From NCBI GenBank assembly GCA_029204225.1, contig CM055110.1:46740685-46804684 (forward strand): a stretch of 64,000 bases of DNA, in the 5' to 3' direction. Of this stretch, positions 1 to 8,950 are shown in pieces (the stretch's first letter is position 1; each line of letters starts with the position of its first letter). The notes below the pieces were generated by a model, which made no database searches, was not told the origin of the DNA, and saw only the letters and a program-made list of their open reading frames with translations. The translations under genes and the position numbers were made by a program. The stretch comes from Diphasiastrum complanatum (Eukaryota; Streptophyta; Lycopodiopsida; Lycopodiales; Lycopodiaceae).

Positions 1-389
1 GGGCTCAAAATGGGCCCTTTAAGAAATTTCACTTTAGAGAGAGGTTACGTAGAGAGAGAATGCAAACCGGTAACTTCTGGTCGCCGTTTTCCGAGTTCTG
101 GCCTTGCCCGACGTTTAACTAGTATGCTTAACTTTAGACAATAGTTAGTTTAGCATGAGATGTAATAACTTCTCTTTATGCTCGTTCCAAAATTCGGGAC
201 TAGAGCTTTATGACTAAAAATCTTGGTGTGCTCAATGCAAAAACTGAAGTGGGAGAGGCAAAACTTTGAAATCACTGTATGCTTATAGTGAAATATGAGA
301 CGGGACGATTTTTCAATGCGACATAAACATTACAAAAGTAAGGAATGCTAGATCTATTCATATTGATTTAATGTAAGAGGTTCATTTAC
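1..389. other. Unassigned flank
   Basis: I see no gene in this stretch. It is ordinary mixed-composition DNA leading into the first coding remnant. If the 390-5218 block is a transposon, its left terminus could lie here, but I could not pair an inverted repeat with the far side. Confidence 0.4.
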
Positions 390-1556
390 ATGATTGTAGC
401 TTTAACAATGGCAATGTTCCATTTGCATGTTGCTCTTTCGATGGAATGCACTCCAATTATTAAGAAAAATGCAAAAGTTGTAGAAAATGCTACAACAATA
501 GTTAGAGAATTGAGAATGAATAATAATATGAATGTAGATTTGTGGGTGGATGGATCAATTTATTCTAATGATCCAGCTACCAATTTGTGTCCAGATTTAA
601 GTCCGTAACTCATCTTCTCAGATATGTATGTGAAGGAAATAGCGGATTACTTGGATATTGTCAAAGGTCGCGTGATATTGGAATGCATAGCATATCTTAT
701 CTGAATCAACAATTACAGTTTGCTAATCAACAATTGCAACGTGCAAATCAACAATTGCTTCATTATGTGCAACACACTAGTGTTGAAAACAATGCACTCA
801 AGAATGCTATGTCAGAGTTGAATGCTACTGTCACTACTCTTCGAGGATCAAACCAAGAAATATTTTGAATCCATGGAAAAGTTGCGATCCAAGAGTTTAA
901 AATTCGCTATTGATCTAAAAGCTATCAATAAGGCAATGATGAAGAGGAAAAGAAAGAGAGTACCGATGGAGAATATTGATGACCTATCTACACATAGCGG
1001 CAATCAGAAAACAAGTATCCGAGCATTCAAGTATGTTGTCATCTAAACTGTTTATTTGATTTGTATATTTCATTTAAGTTTGATTTGCACTTGATAACGT
1101 GGATTATTTATTTATTAAATATAATTTGAGTTTCATATGTTTGTTGCAGATCATGTTTGGTGGCAAAGAACTATTTAACGATCGTTCATGCATTGGATCA
1201 TCTTTAAATGAAAAATGAAATTGTAGAGACTGTTTTGATTAAGGTTCAATCATACTTGGATGCGAATGTGATACAAGGTGCATGTGATGTATCTGGAATT
1301 AGCAAAAATGCTTATTCTACTTTTTTTAGAATAGTTAAAGAGGCTTTTTCCCAAGTGATGGTGAAGAAAATTAATCTTCCGCATCCATATCGGGTAAGAT
1401 TAGCTAGAAATTTTTATAATGACGGAATGTTCAAAGTAGTTGGCCAACCACTTCATATAACTGAATTATACAAATCAGAATATGGTGAGCTTAATTACAA
1501 CAATTGCAATAATATTTTCCTTGATATTGAAAATGTTTTAAAATACATTATAGCTT
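390..1556 (+). pseudogene. 5' part of a transposase-like gene, broken
   Basis: Coding-like blocks run through three frames: 390-608, 587-868 and 822-1030. The middle block has a repeated NQQLQ(F/R)AN pattern expected to form a coiled coil, and the third carries a basic KRKRKR stretch. An intron fits at 1031-1149 (GTATGT donor, TTGCAG acceptor). After it the frame continues briefly, meets a stop near 1206, and resumes one frame over at 1208 for about 115 residues. The frame changes and stop make it a pseudogene unless there is more splicing than I see. It is cut at about 1556 by copia sequence. The transposase-like part from 2203 is on the same strand and may be its continuation; that is inference. 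No domain is recognised in this part. Confidence 0.4.
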
Positions 1557-2195
1557 GATACTCAAGATCCATTGCTTGGATCCACTCCTCTTCTTTTCTT
1601 GCTTGATCTACACTTGTAGCTCATCCAAAGAGGTTAGGAAAGCAACATAATTTCCATAAACTACTTGCTTACCTTTTTGATCATATGTGAGCCTTGAAGG
1701 TACTTGTCTTTCTCTTGATGTTCTCCTTGGCTTTTGACTTGATGAAGATCCATCATCATCACCATCAAGAAGCAAGCACATAGAAGTGGCACACCATTTT
1801 GTGAGATAAAAGCTTATTGGAGGAGAAATCTATTTGGAGCATGTCAACTCGTCCTTTTGTATTGCCGATCTACTCACCAAGCCTTTGAGCAAAAGTGCTT
1901 TCATCAAGCATAGATCTAATCTTGGAGTTATATCAAGATCAATGCTCAACTCTTCATAGATAATTTTTTAGGAGGAGTGTGAAGAATTGAAAAAGATTAT
2001 CTATGTTAGATATAGGGGTCTTATGTTTTTTACATCAAGCATCTAGGTGTAGGATGTTGATAGGAATAAATTTGGCATAGATGGCAAATTATGCATTTCC
2101 ACTTGTAATGCCACCTATAAACTAGACGAACATCAAGTAAATGGAAAGATCATTATTGTAATAAAATTGGATGAATTTGAAATAATCAAGGGTTA
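1557..2195. mobile_element. Rearranged Ty1/copia debris with truncated LTR
   Basis: Bases 1557-1765 match, in the same orientation, bases about 60217-60420 of the minus-strand copia pol gene, so this piece is antisense copia. From about 1770 the sequence switches to plus-strand copia RNase H C-terminus (KHIEV, ADLLTKPL, KHRSNLGV patterns), followed by a purine-rich tract (TTTTTTAGGAGGAG) and an LTR starting TGTGAAGAATTG at about 1977. That LTR matches the minus-strand LTR at 3603-4319 but stops after about 200 bases. Two copia pieces in opposite orientations imply nested or rearranged insertion. Confidence 0.65.
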
Positions 2196-2202
2196 GAAGT
2201 TG

Positions 2203-3110
2203 AAACGTGTGAGTGTCACTTTGATGAACAAAATTTCAGATACAGATGATCGAACGTTTAGTGTTCAACCGGAAAATCACATATGGTGGTTGGCGGCATT
2301 CCAGGTATACATTCCAATTTTCATTTAGAATATCTATATTAACAATTCATACCTTGCCAGTTTTTATTGACATGTCATGCATTATTTGATTCTCTACAGG
2401 TCTTGAAAGAGGACCATAAAATACTATCATGGATATTTTCAAGAACAAATTATGGCGAGATTATAAAGAGACATTTGGAGGGTGAGAAATTTACAGTCGA
2501 AAACCATGGAAGTTTTCAAATTCAATGGCACCTTGCAAGGGATTTGAAAACATTAAAATGTATGTATAATGTCTCTCATGGGGCAACATCAAAGCATCCA
2601 TGTCTTTATTGCATGAAGGATTGCTACAATATGAATTTGGGACGATCAACAAACACTAGCCCAACACGAGAAGCTGAAGATCCAAATATGAAAAGTGTTC
2701 TGCCAATTCCATTAAAATATGTTCACATATCCACATTGCATGCTGAGGTTTGTATTATTGAAAAACTAATTTACCTGCATATTCTACTAGGATGGAATCA
2801 TAAACCAGAGTTAGTGGCTAAAGCAGCAATTAGGAGGTTGGAAATAGTTCTGTCAAATGTAGGACTACATAAAGGGAATGTCACGATTGAAAAAAGTGAT
2901 AGACTCTCCGGAAAAAAAAGAAACATTCCTAATAAGCCATCAATTGGAGCTGCTAAAGCAAGAAGATTCTTATTAAATCACACATGCAAAGAATCAAGTG
3001 TCAGATACAAAATTTGGAGAGAAATTTTTCAAGCCACACGAACATTGGAAGGAAGTAATCGAGATACTGATTTGATGGCCATAATGACAGTGGTTGCATA
3101 TGGATTATAA
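2203..3110 (+). pseudogene. DDE transposase-like gene, 3' exons (Transib/RAG1-like layout, tentative)
   Basis: A coding stretch at 2203-2304 joins through an intron at 2305-2399 (GTATAC donor, CTACAG acceptor, phase 0) to an open frame ending at 3110. Together they give about 270 residues. Visible landmarks, in order, are WHLARDLKTLKCMYN, a zinc-knuckle-like HPCLYC (CxxC), a linker of about 35 residues, IPLKYVHISTLHAE (LH), then a basic region with IGAAKARRFLLN. A CxxC before an LH helix resembles RAG1/Transib-type and several unnamed eukaryotic DDE transposases. The catalytic acidic residues cannot be assigned by eye. A 5' part is missing or lies at 390-1556. Function beyond transposon-derived is inference. 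Confidence 0.45.
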
Positions 3111-3195
3111 GATGAATGATATATACAAATCTCATTATTTTGAAAGTTTTTCAAATAATGAGATAGAGAAACATTTGTTCTCCCAACTGTACACC
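3111..3195. other. Gap between convergent gene ends
   Basis: These 85 bases separate the plus-strand transposase-like stop from the minus-strand stop at 3196. They include two copies of an AATGAGAT motif but no clear terminator. Confidence 0.4.
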
Positions 3196-3586
3196 TCAGA
3201 CGCCTTCATGTCTCATACCAAAGGCATCTATTTCAATAACATCCTGTAAACGAGAAAAGAAAATAAATCTAGAATGATACATAACACTGCAAACTCAATA
3301 AGAAAACTGAACAATATCAATACCAATAAGAAATAAGAAAACTGAACAATATCAATATCAATAAAAAATAAGAAAACTGAACAATATCAATACCAATATA
3401 ATATCTACTTACCAGATCATAATCATCGTAATCAACGACGTTTGCTCTGCTGATGTCATGTCCTCCAATGGCCTCTACATTTTCGGAGGAGATATATCTA
3501 GTCCTAGGGGGATATCTTTTTTGAAATTCCTCCTCTGTAGGCAAAGTTTTTTCATAGGATTTAGATTTTTCAATCATGGCCTCCAA
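3196..3586 (-). pseudogene. 3' exons of an unrecognised minus-strand gene
   Basis: On the minus strand an exon 3586-3413 ends exactly in phase at a GTAAGT donor. The intron 3412-3244 ends in TTTACAG, and a last exon 3243-3196 codes 15 residues and a stop. The 73 visible residues are charged, with EKTLPTEEEFQKRYPPRTRY and an acidic DYDDYDL run. The first methionine is unlikely to be the true start because the frame stays open upstream and is then interrupted by the LTR at 3603-4319. The 4394-5218 frame on the same strand may be its upstream part. The family is not recognised; a transposon accessory protein is plausible. Confidence 0.4.
3297..3405. repeat. 35-bp minisatellite, three units
   Basis: AGAAAACTGAACAATATCAA recurs at 3301, 3336 and 3371, so the unit is 35 bp. 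The array lies inside the intron at 3244-3412, directly next to its donor site. Confidence 0.85.
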
Positions 3587-3602
3587 TGTTGAATTTCACA
3601 CG

Positions 3603-4319
3603 TGTGGACTGTCCACTACATGTACTTGTGATTTCCTAAGGTGTGTAGATGCACCAAGATCAAGACTAGATTGAGATTCAAGATCTATCTTTGATTCTAT
3701 GGCAAAAACACACTACTACATGCATTCAATCACTTCCAACTCTCACTCACACGTGTGGGAAGTGTTCCAAAAGTATTCTAAGTAAAAACAAGCTGCTCTC
3801 CTCGGGTAGAGAGAGAAAAACCATCATGAGCTCTCGGGTAGAGAGAGAAAGCTAGAAATTCAATGACACTCAAAATCCACTCAATCTCAAAATCAATTAG
3901 ATCCAAAAGGAGGAGTACAATGATACTAATAGATTCATGAGCTACCACTATGCTTAACTATGATTGGATCACACTTTGCCACCTCTTAATCCTATTGGAC
4001 CATTGATCCATGCACCTCTAAATTCTATTGGACTATATTCAAGCACACCTCAATTTTCTATTGGACCTCACAAGGTTCCACCTCTAAATCCTATTGGACC
4101 TCTTAAGCTTCATCAAACAAAAGCATGACACTTGTCTACACTCTAATTGGCACAAGTTTGGCTCTATTTTGGCTCAATATTGGCATTACAAGTGGAAATG
4201 GATAATTTGCCATCTATGCCAAATTTGACCCTATCAACATCCTACACCTAAATGCTTGACTATGAAATTCTATGAGACCCCTATATCAAACATTTTGATT
4301 TACTTTACAATTCTCCACA
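3603..4319 (-). mobile_element. LTR (copia-type), minus orientation
   Basis: The reverse complement begins TGTGGAGAATTG and contains TGATATAGGGGTCTCATAG and AGGTGTAGGATGTTGATAGG. It matches the truncated plus-strand LTR at 1977-2195. The plus-strand left edge TGTGGACT gives short TG...CA ends. No coding region lies next to it, so it may be a solo LTR. The flanking pentamers do not match, so the exact ends are uncertain. It holds two CACACGTGTGG palindromes, one overlapping the left edge. Confidence 0.6.
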
Positions 4320-4393
4320 CGTGGGAACATCCTCCACAAATGTGAGATTCACTTACAAACTTCTATCATAAAAAATACCAAGCTAGATTTTTG

Positions 4394-5218
4394 TCAATTT
4401 CTCACATCCAAGGCCCCATTGCCAGATTTCCAATTGCCATCTTTATCATCATCTATCTCACTTTCAAGGTCATCATATGAGTAATCAACAATGTCAAAAA
4501 ATTCTGATAATTTTTGAGCAAAACTTGAGAGGATTTTATCCTCTCTCAAATTCAATACATTTTCTATATCATTAAATGAAATATAACATTCACTATTTAT
4601 AAAATATAAAGGAACATCGAGTAGAGTTAACTGATTAACAGGAGATGCAGATGGAAGAGAATCAGAGAGGATTATAGAACGAGGGAGAGTTTTTTGATAA
4701 TTTGAAGCCATAGAAGCTTCAGCTTCAACCCCTATATCAGTATCTGCATCATTTACATCAACTGGAGCAGGTGCAGATCCTTGAATCAATGGAACAGTTG
4801 AAGATTCAACAGACTCATCATCTATAATTTCAGCAGATATGTAGAAGACAAAAGCCATTCCTTTGATTAGAAGGCAACATATTCTTTTGTGGACATCATA
4901 GTATATATTTCTTTTGAAATGGTCATGTAGGTTAGAGTACTTTGTATCGTGTTTATGCTTAGAGGATGGTTGGAAATGTACAAGGTCCTGAAAATGAACG
5001 AAACAAAAATTATCTATATCCAAAACATGAGTAATAATAATCTGAGAAAAATTATCAAGATAAAAAATTAAATTATAACGATTCTCATAAACTAGCTTAT
5101 TGATATTGAAGAGAGCAAAAAAAATACTAGCAAAATACTCTAATTTGTCAGACAAAATGTTACTGGCATTACAAAAATCCATAAGTTTGTCATCTGAGGC
5201 CATAGAGGAACTAGCCAT
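4394..5218 (-). CDS. Unrecognised 274-residue protein, possible transposon accessory gene
   Basis: This is an uninterrupted frame on the minus strand starting MASSSMASDD. The first 100 residues are hydrophobic and aromatic, the middle is low-complexity and acidic (SAPAPVDVNDADTDIG), and the C-terminal third has VPLYFINSECYISFNDIENV and ends in a D/E-rich tail. An NIFLDIENVL pattern near the end of the 390-1556 plus-strand remnant is faintly similar to FNDIENVL here. A TATA box sits about 280 bases upstream. It runs convergently towards the transposase-like gene and may be spliced to the exons at 3196-3586 across the inserted LTR. No known domain is recognised. An internal intron is possible, since the residues around position 77 read less like protein. 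Confidence 0.4.
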   Translation of the reverse strand: MASSSMASDDKLMDFCNASNILSDKLEYFASIFFALFNINKLVYENRYNLIFYLDNFSQIIITHVLDIDNFCFVHFQDLVHFQPSSKHKHDTKYSNLHDHFKRNIYYDVHKRICCLLIKGMAFVFYISAEIIDDESVESSTVPLIQGSAPAPVDVNDADTDIGVEAEASMASNYQKTLPRSIILSDSLPSASPVNQLTLLDVPLYFINSECYISFNDIENVLNLREDKILSSFAQKLSEFFDIVDYSYDDLESEIDDDKDGNWKSGNGALDVRN

Positions 5219-5496
5219 ATTGAATCCAGTATTGGTTCAATGCGACAGTTAAATATCGGTAGAGGAATAAAGAAAAGTGCATGCGCTGATCCGATATGGT
5301 AAGGCCGAGAATGAAATTTTCCGAAAAACACTCGTCAGAAGTGGCTGATATCGATTCAGCGCGCCTGAATGAATATGAGCATGCACAACAAGGGATGGCG
5401 CGCGTCGATTCGATATCGCAAGAATGAAAAAAAACAAGAAGGCTAGAGAGTTCAGAATAAAAGATCACGGAATCGAAATATGGAAAGTCGGGCACA

Positions 5497-5505
5497 TATT
5501 TATAG
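5497..5505 (-). promoter_or_regulatory. TATA box for the minus-strand gene
   Basis: On the minus strand the sequence reads GGCTATAAATATG, a near-consensus plant TATA element, about 280 bases before the ATG at 5218. The interval would be a leader. Confidence 0.5.
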
Positions 5506-5804
5506 CCAATTCCTATTGATCACAACCATACATTTGTCAAATACGGAATTGAGATTTACAGCCTATATTTATCCACCAATCAGAATGAGACAAATTTACA
5601 CCTACATTAAAATACATTAACTAGTCTATCACTAGATTCAACGAAACATCATTAGCCCTGACCCTAGAATCTGTATCTGCGCTGGAATACGTTAAATAGA
5701 CAATCACTAGCCTCCTAGAATAATCATTAAAAAAATCATAAACAAATGATTAATGGATGTCATTGAAAAACATGTATGAGAAAAATTATTACAATTTCTC
5801 ACCC

Positions 5805-5813
5805 TATTTAAGC
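5805..5813 (+). promoter_or_regulatory. TATA-like element for the plus-strand remnant
   Basis: CTATTTAAG lies about 70 bases before the ATG at 5881. Together with the minus-strand TATA about 300 bases away it makes a divergent promoter arrangement. Confidence 0.35.
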
Positions 5814-5880
5814 ACCGTAAAGATGAAATTTTTTCTTTTGAGATAATGTTCATTCAAAACATTTTCATAAGTCTTTCATT

Positions 5881-6156
5881 ATGCGTTTCAGTATGATTTT
5901 TCTGCATATGGGATATTGGATTAGCACGCCTGACAGACGATGTATTTGCTGCATTTGGACTACGCGCGTCAAATCGCTACTCCAGGACCAAAATATTATC
6001 GAAATTTTTGAAACTATTGGACCCTATATGCATGATCAAAGCTTGATTCGGAAGACTCTTCATATGGGCCAAAGTTATGCAGAATCTATCGAATCAAGCT
6101 CTGATCATTCATATTCCGTCCAGTATCGGATGAGCGTGCGACAATACACACTCTAG
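5881..6156 (+). CDS. Small unrecognised open frame (91 residues)
   Basis: The frame starts MRFSMIF, includes a cysteine cluster RCICCIW near residue 20, and ends RMSVRQYTL. It follows a TATA-like element. It is short and I recognise no family. Its support is position behind a plausible promoter and absence of stops, so it may be the first exon of the proline-rich remnant downstream or may not be coding. Confidence 0.25.
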   Translation: MRFSMIFLHMGYWISTPDRRCICCIWTTRVKSLLQDQNIIEIFETIGPYMHDQSLIRKTLHMGQSYAESIESSSDHSYSVQYRMSVRQYTL

Positions 6157-6494
6157 TTTCCAAATGCTTTAAATGTGCGTTGATTAGCTATCGGGTGAAA
6201 ATCTGGCCTTTGGAATTTTCCAATATTATAATTATTGGATATAAAAAAGGTCTTATATTTAAAGCTTAACGTTGTCAATTTCAGCATTAAATGGTACAAG
6301 TGTGATAGCATACTTTTGTAGCATTAATTGTAGATGTGACCATACTTTATTTGAAATTAATTTTGGGTAATTCAATATGGACTAATCATTTTGATGACTG
6401 ATGAATATTTAGATTGATTTGATTGACAAGCCTCTGAGTAATCATCATCGTAATCCGAGCCTCGGACATCCAAACCACTATCCATGCCAAGAGG

Positions 6495-7087
6495 GTGACC
6501 ATTATGCCCAAGAATTTCAACATTGTGTTTAGGCTTCGGGACACATATGACAGGTTTGCGGAATACTTTAGACCTGCTCCCTCCTCTCCTCCAAAACATG
6601 ATTCAGAGAGGAAAAAAAGAAAGCAATCTCAACCAACTTGGCTTGTTATTCGTATACAGAGCGGGAGTGTTTCAAAAAAGAGGAGGTCTCTTGACCCTAC
6701 ATCTAAAGCAAGGGATGTTTCCAAGCCATCTCCTCTGAATACTATTCTTTCTTCTAGGCATTCTCCTCCTAATTCTCTTCCTAAGTCTCCTTCTTCTCCT
6801 CCCACTCCATCTTTAAATTTCTCCTGCTAAATCTTCCTCTCCTAATAAATCTCCACCTCCTAAATCTCCTCCTCCTAAACCCGTAAATATTAGTTCCCCT
6901 CCTCATGTTCTTGGAAGCGATTTAGATGATTTTGTTAGTGTAAAGGTAGAATCAATTTTGAATGACAATGCTTTATGTGATTTATCAGTATTACTTTTGT
7001 CACCCCCTGCACTTGCCTTTGTAAATACTCCTCAATATGTACAGTATGACCAATTGTTAAACATGTATCTTAAAGGTTTAGGTCCTT
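6495..7087 (+). pseudogene. Proline/serine-rich coding remnant
   Basis: The frame at 6495-6830 codes a basic segment (SERKKRKQSQPTW) and then a run rich in SPP and PPK. After a stop, the same composition continues in another frame to about 7087, with PNKSPPPKSPPPKP and then a more ordinary segment (GSDLDDFVSVKVES). The composition is continuous across the frame change, which points to a broken gene. The opposite strand at 6372-6599 also has an acidic open frame, so the strand is not certain. Function is unknown; a retroelement gag or linker region is possible. Confidence 0.35.
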
Positions 7088-7239
7088 GATACAATTTTAG
7101 GATGCCGAAAACCAATGCTGGTCTCCCCCTTTCTAGTTTAGATACCGGTGAATGTTGAAGCAATACTTGAGTGGGCAGCAGAAATTGTTGAATATGTGAT
7201 GCTAGGCCAACCTAATGACTCCTTGACAAAAGTACAAAA
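7088..7239. other. Flank before the copia LTR
   Basis: This is residual sequence of the proline-rich remnant followed by DNA I cannot assign. The copia LTR begins at 7240. Confidence 0.4.
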
Positions 7240-7516
7240 TGTGATAGATGTCAACTAGTTTGGTCAAAATTGCTACATTTGTTTATATGGCATTTTAGGC
7301 CAATTTCATATTAGACTTAGAGTTTGACTTTTCAAAGTTATATTAGTCTAAAAGCATTTGAATAAACACTTTTGAAAAGTGTAGAACACGAGTTTTGGAG
7401 GGATTCAATCTGAGTAGTAGAAACATTTAATCTAGTCACAATAATAGTAGGGAGAAAAACCAAAATTTAACCTTAGGTTTGGACCTGCTATAAAAGGTTG
7501 TAACTCATGGGAAGAG

Positions 7517-7556
<40 letters not shown>

Positions 7557-7884
7557 TCTCATACATGCTTATACATGGTTCTCTTGGGTTCTACTATCCA
7601 TTGGTGTACTATACTTGTAATATCTTGCAATTCTATGTGTAGAATGCTTATTAAATGTTATTTTTAGATCCATACGTGTGAAATACAATAGCTTATTGTT
7701 ACTGTACAGTCAACAACATTATTTTATGTTTTGATTCATGTTTGATCAAGATCTATTAGAGTTTGCATCTCATTCTTAGAGGAGATGCTGATTTTTCTAC
7801 ATTGGCAAGATTGGTGAGTTGTTGTCTTTCTAACCCAAGATCATTTAATGGATTTAGATATTAATTGATCCGAAATCTTTCACA
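7240..7884 (+). repeat. 5' LTR of a Ty1/copia element, plus orientation
   Basis: It begins TGTGATAGATG and ends AATCTTTCACA directly before the primer-binding site. Internal blocks (CATGGTTCTCTTGGGTTCTA, ATTCTATGTGTAGAATG) match the LTRs of the element at 57902-63930 in reverse orientation, so it is the same family but older. The match to TGTGAAAGATT at the first end is imperfect. Confidence 0.85.
7520..7553. repeat. (CT)n microsatellite inside the LTR
   Basis: About 16-17 CT units lie where the related LTRs at 57.9 and 63.3 kb carry only a short pyrimidine tract, so the array expanded within this copy. Confidence 0.9.
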
Positions 7885-7896
7885 TGGTATCAGAGC
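7885..7896 (+). other. Primer-binding site (initiator Met tRNA type)
   Basis: TGGTATCAGAGC follows the LTR end directly, the usual plant copia primer site. Confidence 0.9.
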
Positions 7897-8473
7897 TTGT
7901 GTTTCAGGTTATGAAGGAAGCAATCACATCTATCAATGATTTGGAGAAGATATCAATGCTAAAGCATGCTAGATTAGATTCTACACCAAAATCGAGTTTC
8001 TTGCATATGTAGCTTGGATATTTTGTGCTCAAAACTCTATTTAGGGTTATATTCTTGATTAATTTTGATTTCTCACAATTCATGTTGGATTTGGTGAATT
8101 TTTAGAGCATTGGAAAAGCCTAAGTGGTGGCTACAAGATTGCACATCAAGTTTTAGGCAAGTTTTTGAAATAATCAATTTTTTGTGATTTTGTCAAAATT
8201 CTAATTTCAATTGGATCTCTAGATTGTGAGGGTAATGAATTTCATTTGAGTGTGTTTGAATCTTAGGAAGTGGCAAGAGTCATTAGATTGAGGATAGATC
8301 ATAAGTTGATCAAAATTTCACTATTCTATGTGTTGATTTGCTTGGTATAAGTGCTAGAAGAGATTTGAGTAGTTTCATATCTTTGTGATTTCCTTTTGAA
8401 AACATTTGTTGTTGTTCAAAGGAGTGCTTTGTGCATTGAAATAGGTTGAAAGAGAGGATCAGGTCATTGCTAC
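7897..8473 (+). other. Copia untranslated leader
   Basis: This AT-rich leader between the PBS and the gag start has no open frame. It corresponds to the leader at 62680-63268 in the related element. Confidence 0.75.
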
Positions 8474-8950
8474 ATGGCTACATTATGTGGAGTCATGTTG
8501 GAAGCCAATGATAGGCTTACGTCAAGTAACTATTCATTGTTGAAAGTGGGGATGGAATCACTTATTGAGATGAATGATGTTTTGGATATTGTTGTAGGTT
8601 TGGAGGAGACACCAACAACACAACAAGATCAAATGAGGTATGACAAGAGGGCCAAAAGGGCTCTACACATGATAAAGATGAATGTTACCAATGAGCTTCT
8701 CAAGGAAGTTGATAGGAGTAGTTCATCAAAGGATGCTTGGGATTCATTGAAGAAGCTTTATGAATCCAAGTCTACTTCTAGAGTGTTAACTATAAGAAGA
8801 CAAATATTTTCTTGTTTGAAAGAGAGTGAAGAAATTCCAAATACTTTTATTTTGAGAGTTAAAGCTTTGAATGATGAGTTAGCTTGCATTCATGAGAGCA
8901 TTAAGGAAGGAGAACTTGTTCAAGTTATTGTTAATGGATTGTTGGATGCT
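8474..8950 (+). pseudogene. Copia gag, truncated
   Basis: The frame starts MATLCGVMLEANDRL and shows the copia gag (UBN2-like) pattern: SSNYSLLKVGMES, then SKDAWDSLKKLYESKS and NDELACIHESIKEG. It closely matches the gag at 62679-62000 on the other strand. Identity stops after NGLLDA (about 8950), where the sequence switches to gypsy. Zinc knuckle, protease and pol are missing. Confidence 0.85.

Noticed and set aside
3603-4319. Solo LTR with a clear target-site duplication
   Set aside because: The pentamers next to the proposed ends (ACACG and CGTGG) do not match, so I kept the LTR call but not the duplication.
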